DNA of 51,791 nucleotides from Sphingomonadales bacterium (GTDB taxonomy: Bacteria; Pseudomonadota; Alphaproteobacteria; Sphingomonadales; Sphingomonadaceae): positions 1 through 51,791 of the forward strand of contig JAIXQM010000149.1 of NCBI GenBank assembly GCA_027485735.1, in the 5' to 3' direction. Numbering within the stretch: position 1 is the stretch's first letter; every line of letters starts with the position of its first letter. The translations under genes and the position numbers were made by a program. The notes beneath the pieces are model-generated. The model searched no databases and was not told the origin of the DNA. It saw only the letters and a list, made by a program, of their open reading frames with translations. Of the stretch, positions 8,248 through 15,393 are shown in pieces.

Positions 8248-8798
8248 CCCCCAAGACGCTGCTGCTGGCGGCGCTGATCGCCGGCCCGCTGTTTACCGCC
8301 CCCGCTTTTGCCCAACCGGCGCCCCCCGCTCCTCCGGCTGCGCACCACGCTGGCCCTCACCATGGCGCTGGCTCCAAGATGGGCCAAATGGGCGCCCGCA
8401 TGTTCCCTTCCATGAGCGAGGCCGGTCGCAAGACCATCCACGAAGCCATGATGGCCGGCGGCAATCGCCGTGACGACCGCCAGAAGGTGGAAGCCGCGCG
8501 CGAAAAGATGCTGGCCGCGTTGGAGGCCGAGCGTTTCGATGGCGGCGCCGTCAAGCGCGCCATGGATGAAGAGCGCAGCTTGGCCGATGCCACCCGCCAG
8601 CAGCGCCAGGCCGCCATGCTGGCTGCCTTCCAGAAGCTCAGCCCCGAAGACCGCAAGGCCTTCGTGACCGACAGCCGCGCCATGAAAACGCGGATGCAGG
8701 GCCGCATGGATGGCTGGCGCGACCGCGTTCGCCGTCTGCGTAGCGACGGTGAAGCACGCCCGATGTCGGCGCCGACCGCGCAGCCGATGGAAGGCTGA
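8244..8798 (+). CDS. Periplasmic heavy-metal-sensor-like protein (CnrX/Spy-like)
   Basis: A 184-residue exported protein. A signal peptide (TLLLAALIAGPLFTAPAFAQ, cleavage after about residue 23) is followed by a His/Met-rich segment (HHAGPHHGAGSKMGQM) and a long helical region with ERFDGGAVKRAMDEERSLADATRQ and FQKLSPEDRKAF, which resembles the Metal_resist (CnrX/ZraP/Spy) helical-hairpin family. Such proteins bind metal or unfolded polypeptide in the periplasm and release the anti-sigma factor. It overlaps the anti-sigma gene by four bases. No efflux pump gene lies next to the module in this window. Confidence 0.82.
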   Translation: MTPKTLLLAALIAGPLFTAPAFAQPAPPAPPAAHHAGPHHGAGSKMGQMGARMFPSMSEAGRKTIHEAMMAGGNRRDDRQKVEAAREKMLAALEAERFDGGAVKRAMDEERSLADATRQQRQAAMLAAFQKLSPEDRKAFVTDSRAMKTRMQGRMDGWRDRVRRLRSDGEARPMSAPTAQPMEG

Positions 8799-8835
8799 TC
8801 CGCTTTCCCTGAACAGGGCGCTAGCCCTGCGAAAC

Positions 8836-9699
8836 TCAGGCCCGCCAGCCCGTCTGGCGGGCCACTTCGTTCCAGACGAGTTCCGCCAGCCGCCGCACCA
8901 CCGGGCCAGTGCTGCCACTGCCCACTGCAGTGCCGTCGATGCGCACCACCGGCAGGATCGGCGCAGTGGTGGAGGTGAGGAAAGCTTCATCGGCGGCCAG
9001 GGCTTCGGCCAGCGTGAACGGCCGTTCTTCCACCACCAGTTGCGCCGCGTGCGCCAGCCGGATCAGGCTGTCCCGCGCGATGCCGGGCAGGATCGCCGTG
9101 CCGGTGGGGTGCGTGATGATGCGGCCGTCTTTGACGATCCAGGCGTTGGTGCTGCTGCCTTCACGCACCGTCTCATCGCTCACCAGCCAGGCTTCGAATG
9201 CGCCGGCCTGTTTGGCGGCCTGCTTGGCCAGCACGTTGGGCAGCAGGCCGGTGGTCTTGATGTCAACGCGGCCCCAGCGATTGTCGGGCTGGGTGATGAC
9301 GGCAATGCCGGTTTCCAGCTGACGCAGACGCTGGGCGAAATCGAAGCGCCGCACGGTCATGACGAGATTTGCCGGCGCTGCTCCCGGAAAGGCATGATCG
9401 CGCTTCGCCGTGCCGCGGCTCACCTGCATGTAGATGATGCACTCAGCATAACCATTGGCCGCAATCAGCCGCCGCGCCTGCAGGGTGAGCGGGCCATCGG
9501 CGATGTCCAGCACGATGCCCAGTTCCGCCAGATTGCGGCGCAGGCGAACGAGGTGCGGGTCCCAATCAAGGATGCGCCCGTTCATCACCGCGCACACTTC
9601 ATACACGGCATCGCCGAATTGCGTGCCGCGATCCTCGATATGCAGGCTGGCGTCGGCCAGCGGCAGGATGCGCCCGTTGACATAGGCCAGTTGCGGCAT
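8836..9699 (-). CDS. dat: D-amino-acid transaminase (PLP fold-type IV)
   Basis: A 287-residue class IV aminotransferase. The N-terminus AYVNGRILPLADASLHIEDR is typical of D-amino-acid transaminases. The PLP lysine is K148 in DIKTTGLLPNVLAKQ, and the cofactor-phosphate region is EGSSTNAW. The enzyme interconverts D-alanine and D-glutamate with their keto acids, supplying D-amino acids for peptidoglycan. The open frame continues upstream without support; the family start is ATG 9699. A branched-chain transaminase is less likely given the N-terminal sequence. The last codons form a perfect 10-bp hairpin (8839-8863) shortly before the convergent sensor gene. Confidence 0.88.
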   Translation of the reverse strand: MPQLAYVNGRILPLADASLHIEDRGTQFGDAVYEVCAVMNGRILDWDPHLVRLRRNLAELGIVLDIADGPLTLQARRLIAANGYAECIIYMQVSRGTAKRDHAFPGAAPANLVMTVRRFDFAQRLRQLETGIAVITQPDNRWGRVDIKTTGLLPNVLAKQAAKQAGAFEAWLVSDETVREGSSTNAWIVKDGRIITHPTGTAILPGIARDSLIRLAHAAQLVVEERPFTLAEALAADEAFLTSTTAPILPVVRIDGTAVGSGSTGPVVRRLAELVWNEVARQTGWRA

Positions 9700-9773
9700 G
9701 GTGTTGCGACCCCGGTGACTTGATGATGGGAAGCGTCTAGCGGCTGACGCTCCTGATTGTCGAGAGAGACACG

Positions 9774-11159
9774 ATGACCATCCAGCTTGTCTGGTTCCGC
9801 AACGATCTGCGCCTCGCTGATCACGCCGCCCTGATCGCCGCTGCCGCACGTGGCCCGGTGGCGGCGGTGTGTGTGCTGGATGATGAGACGCCGGCAGCAT
9901 GGCGCATGGGTGCAGCGCAACGTTGGTGGCTGCATCACAGCCTCGCAAGCCTGTCGCGCAGCATTGCTGAACGTGGCGGCCAGCTGATCCTGCGGCGTGG
10001 GCGGGCTGGGCCAATCGTGCAGGCGCTGGCCGCAGAGTTAGGCGCCGAAGTGCACACGCTGATCCATCATGAGCCGTGGGCTGCGGTACAAGTGGCAGAA
10101 GCGGGCGCGGTAACCGAGCATCTCGGCGTCACGCTGGCACCGCCTGAAAGCGTCTTGAGCGGCACCGGCGGGCGCTATCGCATCTTCACGCCGTGGTGGA
10201 AAAAGCTGCTCGAACAGATGCCGCCACCGCGTCCACGCCCGGTGCCGGAATTGCGCTGGGCCGATGCGAGCGCCATCGCCAGCGATGATCTTGCCAACTG
10301 GGGCCTGCTGCCGACTGCGCCGGACTGGTCGGGCGGTTTCGCGGATTGGCAGCCGGGCGAAGCCGGGGCTGCGGCGCGGCTGGCTGATTTTGCCCGCCGT
10401 GCCGCCCGTTACGACGCCGCGCGCAACCTGCCTTCAGTGGAAGGCACCTCGCGCCTGTCCCCGCATCTGGCGCTGGGCGAAGTCTCCCCAAACACCGCTT
10501 GGCACGTGATTGCCGATGCGGTGGGCGAGGCCGTTGCCGAGCCTTATTTGCGCGAACTGGGCTGGCGCGATTTTGCCGCCAACATCATCGAGCAATTCCC
10601 CGATCACGGCGACGCGCCCAACCGCGACGCCTTCAATCATTTTCCCTTCATCGATGACCCGGCGGGCCTTCATGCCTGGTGCCACGGCCAGACTGGCTAT
10701 CCCATTGTCGATGCCGGCATGCGGCAATTGTGGGCCACGGGCTGGATGCACAACCGCGTGCGCATGATCACGGCCAGTTTCCTGGTGAAGCACCAGCTTA
10801 TCGACTGGCGCCACGGCGAACGCTGGTTCTGGGATTGCCTGGTCGATGCTGATTACGGCAGCAACGCGCAGGGCTGGCAGTGGGTGATGGGATCGGGCGT
10901 CGACAGCTCACCCTTCAACCGCATCTTTGCGCCCGTCGGCCAGAGCGCCAAGTTCGATGCTGCCAACTATATCCGCCGCTGGGTGCCGGAACTGGCCAAA
11001 CTGCCCGACGATCTGATCCACGCACCGTGGGACGCCGGGGTTGCGCTGATCCGCGCCGGCGTGAAACTGGGCCGTGATTATCCGGCGCCAATCGTCAATC
11101 ACGAAGCCGCCCGCGCCCGGGCGTTGCAGGCATTTGCAGTTGCGAGGGGGCAGCCGTGA
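9774..11159 (+). CDS. phrB: Deoxyribodipyrimidine photo-lyase (class I cryptochrome/photolyase)
   Basis: A 461-residue flavoprotein that repairs cyclobutane pyrimidine dimers with blue light. The N-terminal alpha/beta antenna domain begins VWFRNDLRLADHAAL. The FAD-binding helical domain carries EGTSRLSPHLALGEVSP, YPIVDAGMRQLWATGWMHNR and DADYGSNAQGWQWVMGSG, the canonical class I motifs including the tryptophans near the flavin. The length is that of the E. coli PhrB type. The ATG at 9774 follows GAGAGA. It is divergent from the transaminase gene with 74 bases between. A signalling cryptochrome cannot be fully excluded from sequence. Confidence 0.94.
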   Translation: MTIQLVWFRNDLRLADHAALIAAAARGPVAAVCVLDDETPAAWRMGAAQRWWLHHSLASLSRSIAERGGQLILRRGRAGPIVQALAAELGAEVHTLIHHEPWAAVQVAEAGAVTEHLGVTLAPPESVLSGTGGRYRIFTPWWKKLLEQMPPPRPRPVPELRWADASAIASDDLANWGLLPTAPDWSGGFADWQPGEAGAAARLADFARRAARYDAARNLPSVEGTSRLSPHLALGEVSPNTAWHVIADAVGEAVAEPYLRELGWRDFAANIIEQFPDHGDAPNRDAFNHFPFIDDPAGLHAWCHGQTGYPIVDAGMRQLWATGWMHNRVRMITASFLVKHQLIDWRHGERWFWDCLVDADYGSNAQGWQWVMGSGVDSSPFNRIFAPVGQSAKFDAANYIRRWVPELAKLPDDLIHAPWDAGVALIRAGVKLGRDYPAPIVNHEAARARALQAFAVARGQP

Positions 11160-11166
11160 AAGCGGG

Positions 11167-11871
11167 TTAAGCCAGATCGAACACCAGCGCTTCCGCACCT
11201 TCGTCCGACGACAGCGCCAGTGCGGCGGTATCTTTCACCGCCAGGCCATCGCCCTGCTTCAGCGCGTGGCCGTCCACCACCAGGCTGCCGCGCGCCACCT
11301 GCACCCAGGCATGGCCACGCGACACGGGCATGCTCAGCGTGCCGCCAGGCGCCAGCACGGCGCGGGTGATGCTGGCGTCGCTGTGGATGGTGACGGCGCT
11401 TTCCGGCGCATCTGGCGCGGCCACGACGTCCAGCCGCGTTTCCCCATCCGCCACAGCTGGCAACGTCTTCTGCTCATAGCCAGGCGCAATGCCTTGGCTG
11501 TTGGGCAGCAGCCAGATCTGCAAAAGATGCACTTGGTCGGTTGGACTGGCATTGAATTCGCTGTGGCGGATGCCGGTGCCGGCGCTCATGCGCTGGGCTT
11601 CGCCGGGGCGGATCACGGCGCCGCTGCCGATGCTGTCGCGGTGTTCCAGTGCGCCATCCAGGATGTAGGTCACGATCTCCATATTGTCGTGCGGGTGCGT
11701 CGGGAACCCGCCACCGCCGGCAATGCGATCCTCGTTGATCACGCGCAGCGCCCGGAAACCCATGATCTTGGGATCATAATAGTTACCGAACGAGAAACTG
11801 TGCGTCGCCTTCAGCCAGCCATGATCGGCGCGGCCACGGTCTTCGGATTTGCGGTGCAGATAGGTGGGCAT
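11167..11871 (-). CDS. Pirin family protein
   Basis: A 234-residue bicupin. The N-terminal cupin has the family motif GGFPTHPHDNMEIVTYILDG, whose histidines bind iron, then GEAQRMSAGTGIRHSEFN. The C-terminal half is the degenerate second cupin. Bacterial pirins are cytosolic; some are quercetin 2,3-dioxygenases, others regulators, so the reaction is open. The start is ATG 11871, preceded by GGAG eight bases upstream; the longer open frame from 11955 adds an unsupported Ala/Pro-rich leader. It converges on the photolyase gene with 7 bases between. Confidence 0.9.
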   Translation of the reverse strand: MPTYLHRKSEDRGRADHGWLKATHSFSFGNYYDPKIMGFRALRVINEDRIAGGGGFPTHPHDNMEIVTYILDGALEHRDSIGSGAVIRPGEAQRMSAGTGIRHSEFNASPTDQVHLLQIWLLPNSQGIAPGYEQKTLPAVADGETRLDVVAAPDAPESAVTIHSDASITRAVLAPGGTLSMPVSRGHAWVQVARGSLVVDGHALKQGDGLAVKDTAALALSSDEGAEALVFDLA

Positions 11872-11956
11872 GTCAGTGTCTCCGGTTGGAGTGGTTGCAG
11901 CCGATATGGGGGCGGGCGCAAGGCCTGCCAGATGCGGCGCTGTTGCGGCAGCCATA

Positions 11957-12655
11957 TCAAAAGGGAATGACTTCGCCCTGCCAGTCGAGCAGCAGGCCTG
12001 AGTGCGCCGGCGTGGCCTGATCGATCACGCGCAGCAGGTGGCGGGCTGATTCCTCGGGCGTGAACAGCGTCCTCACGCCCTTCTGGAACGGTTTGGACAG
12101 GTCGGAATCGACCGTGCCGGGATGCAGCGCCAGCAAAATCTGTTCCGGGCTGCGCCGCGCCTGTTCGATGGCCATGGTGTGGATCAACTGGTTGAGCGCC
12201 GCCTTGGACGCACGATAGCTGTGCCAGCCGCCGAGCCGGTTGTCGCTGATCGAGCCAACCCGGGCCGACAGCGCCGCCAACATCGTCTTGCGACCCTTCG
12301 GCATCAGCGGCAGCACGGCGCGGGCGATCAGCGCCGGGCCGATGGTATTGATGGCAAAGGCGGTGGAGAGCGCCTCGGCAGAAAGCTGGTTGTTGGCCTT
12401 TTCGGGTGCAAGTCCCGCCCCGTGCAGGACGCCGGTGGCGATGAACACCAGATCGGGCGCGACGGTGAGGGCAGCGGCGGCGCGCTCGATGCTGGCGGGA
12501 TCGGTGAGGTCAACGCCGCTGCTGCGGCTCCAGCGCGTGACGCTGGCCACGGCTGGATCGGCATCAAGCAAGGCCGCAAAGGCGCCACCGATGCCACCGG
12601 TGGCGCCGACGATCAGCGCAGTGAGGCCTGGTTGGAAACTGGGGATAAGGGTCAT
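11957..12655 (-). CDS. Short-chain dehydrogenase (C-factor-like SDR)
   Basis: A 232-residue Rossmann-fold oxidoreductase. The NAD(P)-binding motif is VGATGGIGGAF near the N-terminus; the active-site pair is in HSYRASKAALNQ. The sequence around LHPGTVDSDLSKPFQ and the missing substrate lid resemble the CsgA/C-factor branch of the SDR family. The substrate is unknown. The start is ATG 12655; an in-frame GTG two codons upstream (12661) is possible and neither has a clear ribosome-binding site. Confidence 0.85.
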   Translation of the reverse strand: MTLIPSFQPGLTALIVGATGGIGGAFAALLDADPAVASVTRWSRSSGVDLTDPASIERAAAALTVAPDLVFIATGVLHGAGLAPEKANNQLSAEALSTAFAINTIGPALIARAVLPLMPKGRKTMLAALSARVGSISDNRLGGWHSYRASKAALNQLIHTMAIEQARRSPEQILLALHPGTVDSDLSKPFQKGVRTLFTPEESARHLLRVIDQATPAHSGLLLDWQGEVIPF

Positions 12656-12727
12656 GCCCACCGCTTAGCGCGGCAGCAGTGCGGGGTCAGAGGTCGCGTG
12701 GTCGCAGGCGCGATTGCTGCGGGCCGA

Positions 12728-13066
12728 TCAGTCCTTTTCCATCGTGCACTGCAGCGGGTGCTGGTGCTGACGGGCGAAATCGATGACCTGGTTCACCTTG
12801 GTCTCGGCCACTTCATAGGTGAAGATGCCGCACACGCCCACGCCGCGCTGGTGCACGTGCAGCATCACCCGCGTCGCATCCTCGATGCTCATCTTGAAGA
12901 AGCGCTGCAGGGTGAGGACGACGAATTCCATCGGGGTGTAATCGTCGTTCAGCATCAGGACCTTGTACAGTGCTGGCTTGGCCGTTTTGGCGAGCGGCTT
13001 GGTGGCCAGGCCCACGCCGGTGCGGCCGCCGCCGCCACTGCCAGCGTCGCGCTCTTCATCGGTCAT
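12728..13066 (-). CDS. clpS: ATP-dependent Clp protease adaptor ClpS
   Basis: A 112-residue adaptor that delivers N-degron substrates to ClpAP. The conserved core is [37 protein letters not shown] and [15 protein letters not shown]; the DDYTPMEF and H-H residues line the N-degron pocket. The N-terminal 30 residues are a Gly-rich flexible tail, as in the family. ATG 13066 (MTDEE) agrees with the usual start. ATG 13090 would add eight residues and has a GGAA eight bases upstream. An AT-rich stretch with TATATA (13130-13135, minus strand) may be its -10 box. clpA is not in the window. Confidence 0.93.
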   Translation of the reverse strand: MTDEERDAGSGGGGRTGVGLATKPLAKTAKPALYKVLMLNDDYTPMEFVVLTLQRFFKMSIEDATRVMLHVHQRGVGVCGIFTYEVAETKVNQVIDFARQHQHPLQCTMEKD

Positions 13067-13188
13067 GCGCGGATCAAGGCCTGCCAGCATCAAGGAAGTT
13101 CCGGAGGGTAAAGGGGAGCAATCCACCCCTATATAGCAAAAAATATTCGCGAAAAAAGGGGCGCTGCCGTCACAGCCGGCCCAAGCGA

Positions 13189-13223
13189 AAGGGGCGAGCA
13201 ACCATGCCGGCCGCTCGCCCCTT
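13189..13223 (-). terminator. Probable intrinsic terminator of the phasin gene
   Basis: Perfect 11-bp inverted arms (13189-13199 and 13213-13223) enclose a 13-base loop. On the minus strand the stem AAGGGGCGAGC/GCTCGCCCCTT follows the phasin stop by about 50 bases. The T-tract is short (TTTCGCTT). Confidence 0.65.
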
Positions 13224-13272
13224 GCTGTTGCAGGCCGCCCGTCAGACAGGCGGCGCGCTTGCGTGCCAGAAC

Positions 13273-14076
13273 TTACTTGGCAGTCCAGGCCGACTTCAGC
13301 TTGTCGGTGGCGACTGCCATCTGGTTCTGCATCGGCTCCATCACTTCGCCGGCCAGCTTGACCATCATTTCGGTCATCTTGCTGTACTGGGCGACGGCTT
13401 CGTCGAACTGGGTCTTGGCGAAATCGCTCTGCAGCTGCATCAGGTCGTTCGGGGTCTTGGCCGAGGCCAGGGTCTTCACCATGGCCGAGGTATCTTCGAA
13501 CGACTTCTTCGAGGCTTCGGTCAGGTGCGCCATCAGCTGCTCGACGCCGGTGGTGGCGGCCTTGGCCGAAACCATCAGCGCATCGACGTTGGCGCGGGTC
13601 ATTTCGCCCATCTCGTCCATGCTCTTCATGCTGGCTTCGACGGCTTCCTTCGACTTGGCGGTCACCTGCTCCATGGCAGCCTTGCCGTTGCTGAGTGCAG
13701 CTTCGGCCTGGGTGCTGAGCTGGGTGACGGCAGAGCGAACAGTGTCTTGGGTGGATTCAAAGGCAGTGGCCATGATCGGTTCCTTTCGTGCGGAATCAGA
13801 AGAGAGGGAAGTGGAGGTAATCGGCGGGACAGCCGCGACGGGCGCCACATCGGCAGGTTCCGGCGTGAACGGCACCCTGGCGGGGGCAGGTGCCACCACA
13901 GGTTCCGGTGCCGCGGCAGTTTCAACCACCACTTCAGCCACGGCAGGTTCCGGCGCAGAATCGATGGTCAGGGCTACAGCCTTTGGTGCAGGCGCCGCCG
14001 CAGCCGGCGCGTTTGCCTTCACCGGCGCACGCTTGGCGGCAGGTTTGGACTTGGGCGCTGAGGTCTTGGCGGTCAT
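13273..14076 (-). CDS. Phasin family protein with Ala/Pro/Lys-rich N-terminal extension
   Basis: A 267-residue phasin that coats polyhydroxyalkanoate granules. Residues 1-101 are a low-complexity Lys/Ala/Pro-rich then Pro/Glu/Val-rich extension. The phasin helix bundle begins with [18 protein letters not shown] and continues with [24 protein letters not shown] and [16 protein letters not shown]. The long start (14076) has GGAG seven bases upstream. The internal ATG 13773 is preceded by AAAGGAA six bases upstream and would give a typical 166-residue phasin, so both forms may be made. A near-perfect inverted repeat with CTGCN3GCA elements lies just upstream (14090-14155), as expected for PhaR control. 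PHA synthase is not in the window. Confidence 0.9.
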   Translation of the reverse strand: MTAKTSAPKSKPAAKRAPVKANAPAAAAPAPKAVALTIDSAPEPAVAEVVVETAAAPEPVVAPAPARVPFTPEPADVAPVAAVPPITSTSLSSDSARKEPIMATAFESTQDTVRSAVTQLSTQAEAALSNGKAAMEQVTAKSKEAVEASMKSMDEMGEMTRANVDALMVSAKAATTGVEQLMAHLTEASKKSFEDTSAMVKTLASAKTPNDLMQLQSDFAKTQFDEAVAQYSKMTEMMVKLAGEVMEPMQNQMAVATDKLKSAWTAK

Positions 14077-14089
14077 CTGTGTCTCCGGC

Positions 14090-14155
14090 TTGCTGCAATG
14101 CAACATATGCAGATGCCGCCCCGGATTCAAGAGGCCGTATGTTGCAGTGCAGCAA
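14090..14155. promoter_or_regulatory. PhaR-like operator: 18-bp inverted repeat upstream of the phasin
   Basis: The arms TTGCTGCAATGCAACATA (14090-14107) and its inverse (14138-14155) match at 17 of 18 positions across a 30-base spacer. Each arm contains CTGC-N3-GCA or its inverse, close to the CTGCN3-4GCAG / TGC-rich sites described for PhaR in Rhodobacter and Paracoccus. Placement immediately upstream of the phasin start fits autoregulated phasin repression by PhaR. The regulator itself is not in the window. Confidence 0.65.
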
Positions 14156-14172
14156 ATTTCCGCCGGTGATGA

Positions 14173-14709
14173 TCAGCTCCAGCTCAAACCCCTGTTATCA
14201 ATGGAAAGAGTCTTGCCGCCCCGCGCGGCCGTGGCCACCAGCATCGCCGCCACGGCGCTGCGGTTGTCGCTGGCCGGGGCGCCGGCAAACACGGCGGCCA
14301 CCGAATCAGGCCAGGTGCAGCCCTGCGGCACCTCCACCCCATCATGTGTGACCACCAGCGCCCGCATCCGGTTCAGATCCGCCACCAGCATGGCACAGCC
14401 GGCCACCAGCGGGGCCATGCCATCGATGGCATCGCTGGAAAATTGCCAATCAACGCTGGTGCCATCCAGCCCGGCCATCACCAGCTTGCCCAGTGGAGCG
14501 CCCGCCATGGCGTTTTCGCCGGCACCCAGCGCGAGGCGCACCAGCCGGAGCCGCCCGGTCAACCGCTGCGCGCCCGACATGATCAACTCGTTGATCTCGG
14601 CATCGGGCGTCTCATCGTCCAGCAACTCACTTGCTGTCATCACGCTGGCGATCGGCGTTGCCAGATCATGGCACAGCCAGCGCACCACCCAATGGCTCAA
14701 CTCGCTCAT
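14173..14709 (-). CDS. chpT: Histidine phosphotransferase ChpT
   Basis: A 178-residue protein with the ChpT signature WLCHDLATPI, in which H14 is the phospho-accepting histidine and D15 its conserved neighbour. The rest is a degenerate histidine-kinase ATPase-like domain without catalytic motifs, ending in GGKTLSIDNRG. In Caulobacter, ChpT relays phosphate from the hybrid kinase CckA to CtrA and CpdR in cell-cycle control; sphingomonads retain the pathway. It is shorter than the about 225-residue Caulobacter protein. Its ATG overlaps the cold-shock gene's stop by four bases. cckA and ctrA are not in the window. Confidence 0.88.
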   Translation of the reverse strand: MSELSHWVVRWLCHDLATPIASVMTASELLDDETPDAEINELIMSGAQRLTGRLRLVRLALGAGENAMAGAPLGKLVMAGLDGTSVDWQFSSDAIDGMAPLVAGCAMLVADLNRMRALVVTHDGVEVPQGCTWPDSVAAVFAGAPASDNRSAVAAMLVATAARGGKTLSIDNRGLSWS

Positions 14710-14960
14710 CGCACCACCCCCGGTTCGGCGGAAAGATCCTGGACCCCGCCATCGTCTCGCATCATCAGGCCCAGCGCGATCAGGCGGCCATCGCCATCCT
14801 GCGCCAGCTCGAAGTCCAGCCGCTGCCCCGGCTGCAATTGCACCAGCCCTGCGGCATTCACCGCGGACACATGCACGAACACATCACGCGGCCCCAGATC
14901 AGGTGTGATGAAGCCATATCCCTTCTTGCCATCAAACCACTTCACTTCGCCACTGGCCAT
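14706..14960 (-). CDS. Cold-shock domain protein
   Basis: An 84-residue single cold-shock domain. The nucleic-acid-binding motifs are KGYGFI (RNP1) and VFVHVS (RNP2), after the usual start ASGEVKWFDGKKG. The C-terminal 20 residues (LGLMMRDDGGVQDLSAEPG) extend past the domain. Such proteins bind single-stranded RNA or DNA and act as RNA chaperones. The start codon shares one base with the stop of the M67 peptidase gene (TGATG) and the stop overlaps the chpT start (ATGA), so the gene is translated between the two. Confidence 0.92.
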   Translation of the reverse strand: MASGEVKWFDGKKGYGFITPDLGPRDVFVHVSAVNAAGLVQLQPGQRLDFELAQDGDGRLIALGLMMRDDGGVQDLSAEPGVVR

Positions 14961-15376
14961 CACGCCACCTCGATGGCGATGGGCTGGAATGTGGCCGGAC
15001 CGGGACCAGTGGCATGCGGCACCCACCCGGTGACCTCGCCGCCAGCGATGATCAGCCAGATCTGGCCATTCTCCGTGGCGCGAGCGGCATCGCGGGTCGA
15101 CGGCGCGGTGCGGCCGTTGGGGTGGCTGTGCCAATGGCCGATCACCTGGCGGCCCTGGCCCCGCGCCGCGCGGTGCGTGGCGAGCAGCGTGGCCGGATCA
15201 ATCTCGAAACTGCGCGCCGGATCGGCTGCAACATTGCGGGCGGGCACAAGGCTTTCCACCCGGCCAGCCCCATCCCTGTTCTGCCCGAGCAGCAGCCCGC
15301 ACACTTCCGCTTGCGGGGAGGCGGCTGCTGCTTCCAGCAAAATCTGCCGATCCCCGCTTGATATCTGCAACTTCAT
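14960..15376 (-). CDS. M67 family (JAMM/MPN) metallopeptidase
   Basis: A 138-residue JAB1/MPN+ domain with the complete metal site: E24, H83-S-H85-P, S93 and D96 (HWHSHPNGRTAPSTRD). Bacterial M67 proteins cleave after ubiquitin-like or sulfur-carrier proteins or act on unknown isopeptide-like bonds. No ThiS/MoaD, ThiF or ubiquitin-like gene lies near, so the substrate is unknown. It is the first gene of a three-gene overlapping operon with a cold-shock protein and chpT. Its start is only 17 bases from the divergent rluD start. Confidence 0.88.
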   Translation of the reverse strand: MKLQISSGDRQILLEAAAASPQAEVCGLLLGQNRDGAGRVESLVPARNVAADPARSFEIDPATLLATHRAARGQGRQVIGHWHSHPNGRTAPSTRDAARATENGQIWLIIAGGEVTGWVPHATGPGPATFQPIAIEVA

Positions 15377-15393
15377 GCCAACATCGCTAGGCT

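Noticed and set aside
9732-9751. AGCGTC/GACGCT inverted repeat between the transaminase and photolyase genes
   Set aside because: Six-base arms with an eight-base loop are expected by chance in GC-rich DNA, and nothing else supports an operator.
13067-13090. Longer ClpS start at 13090
   Set aside because: The eight extra residues are not typical of ClpS, and MTDE at 13066 agrees with related proteins; kept only as an alternative.
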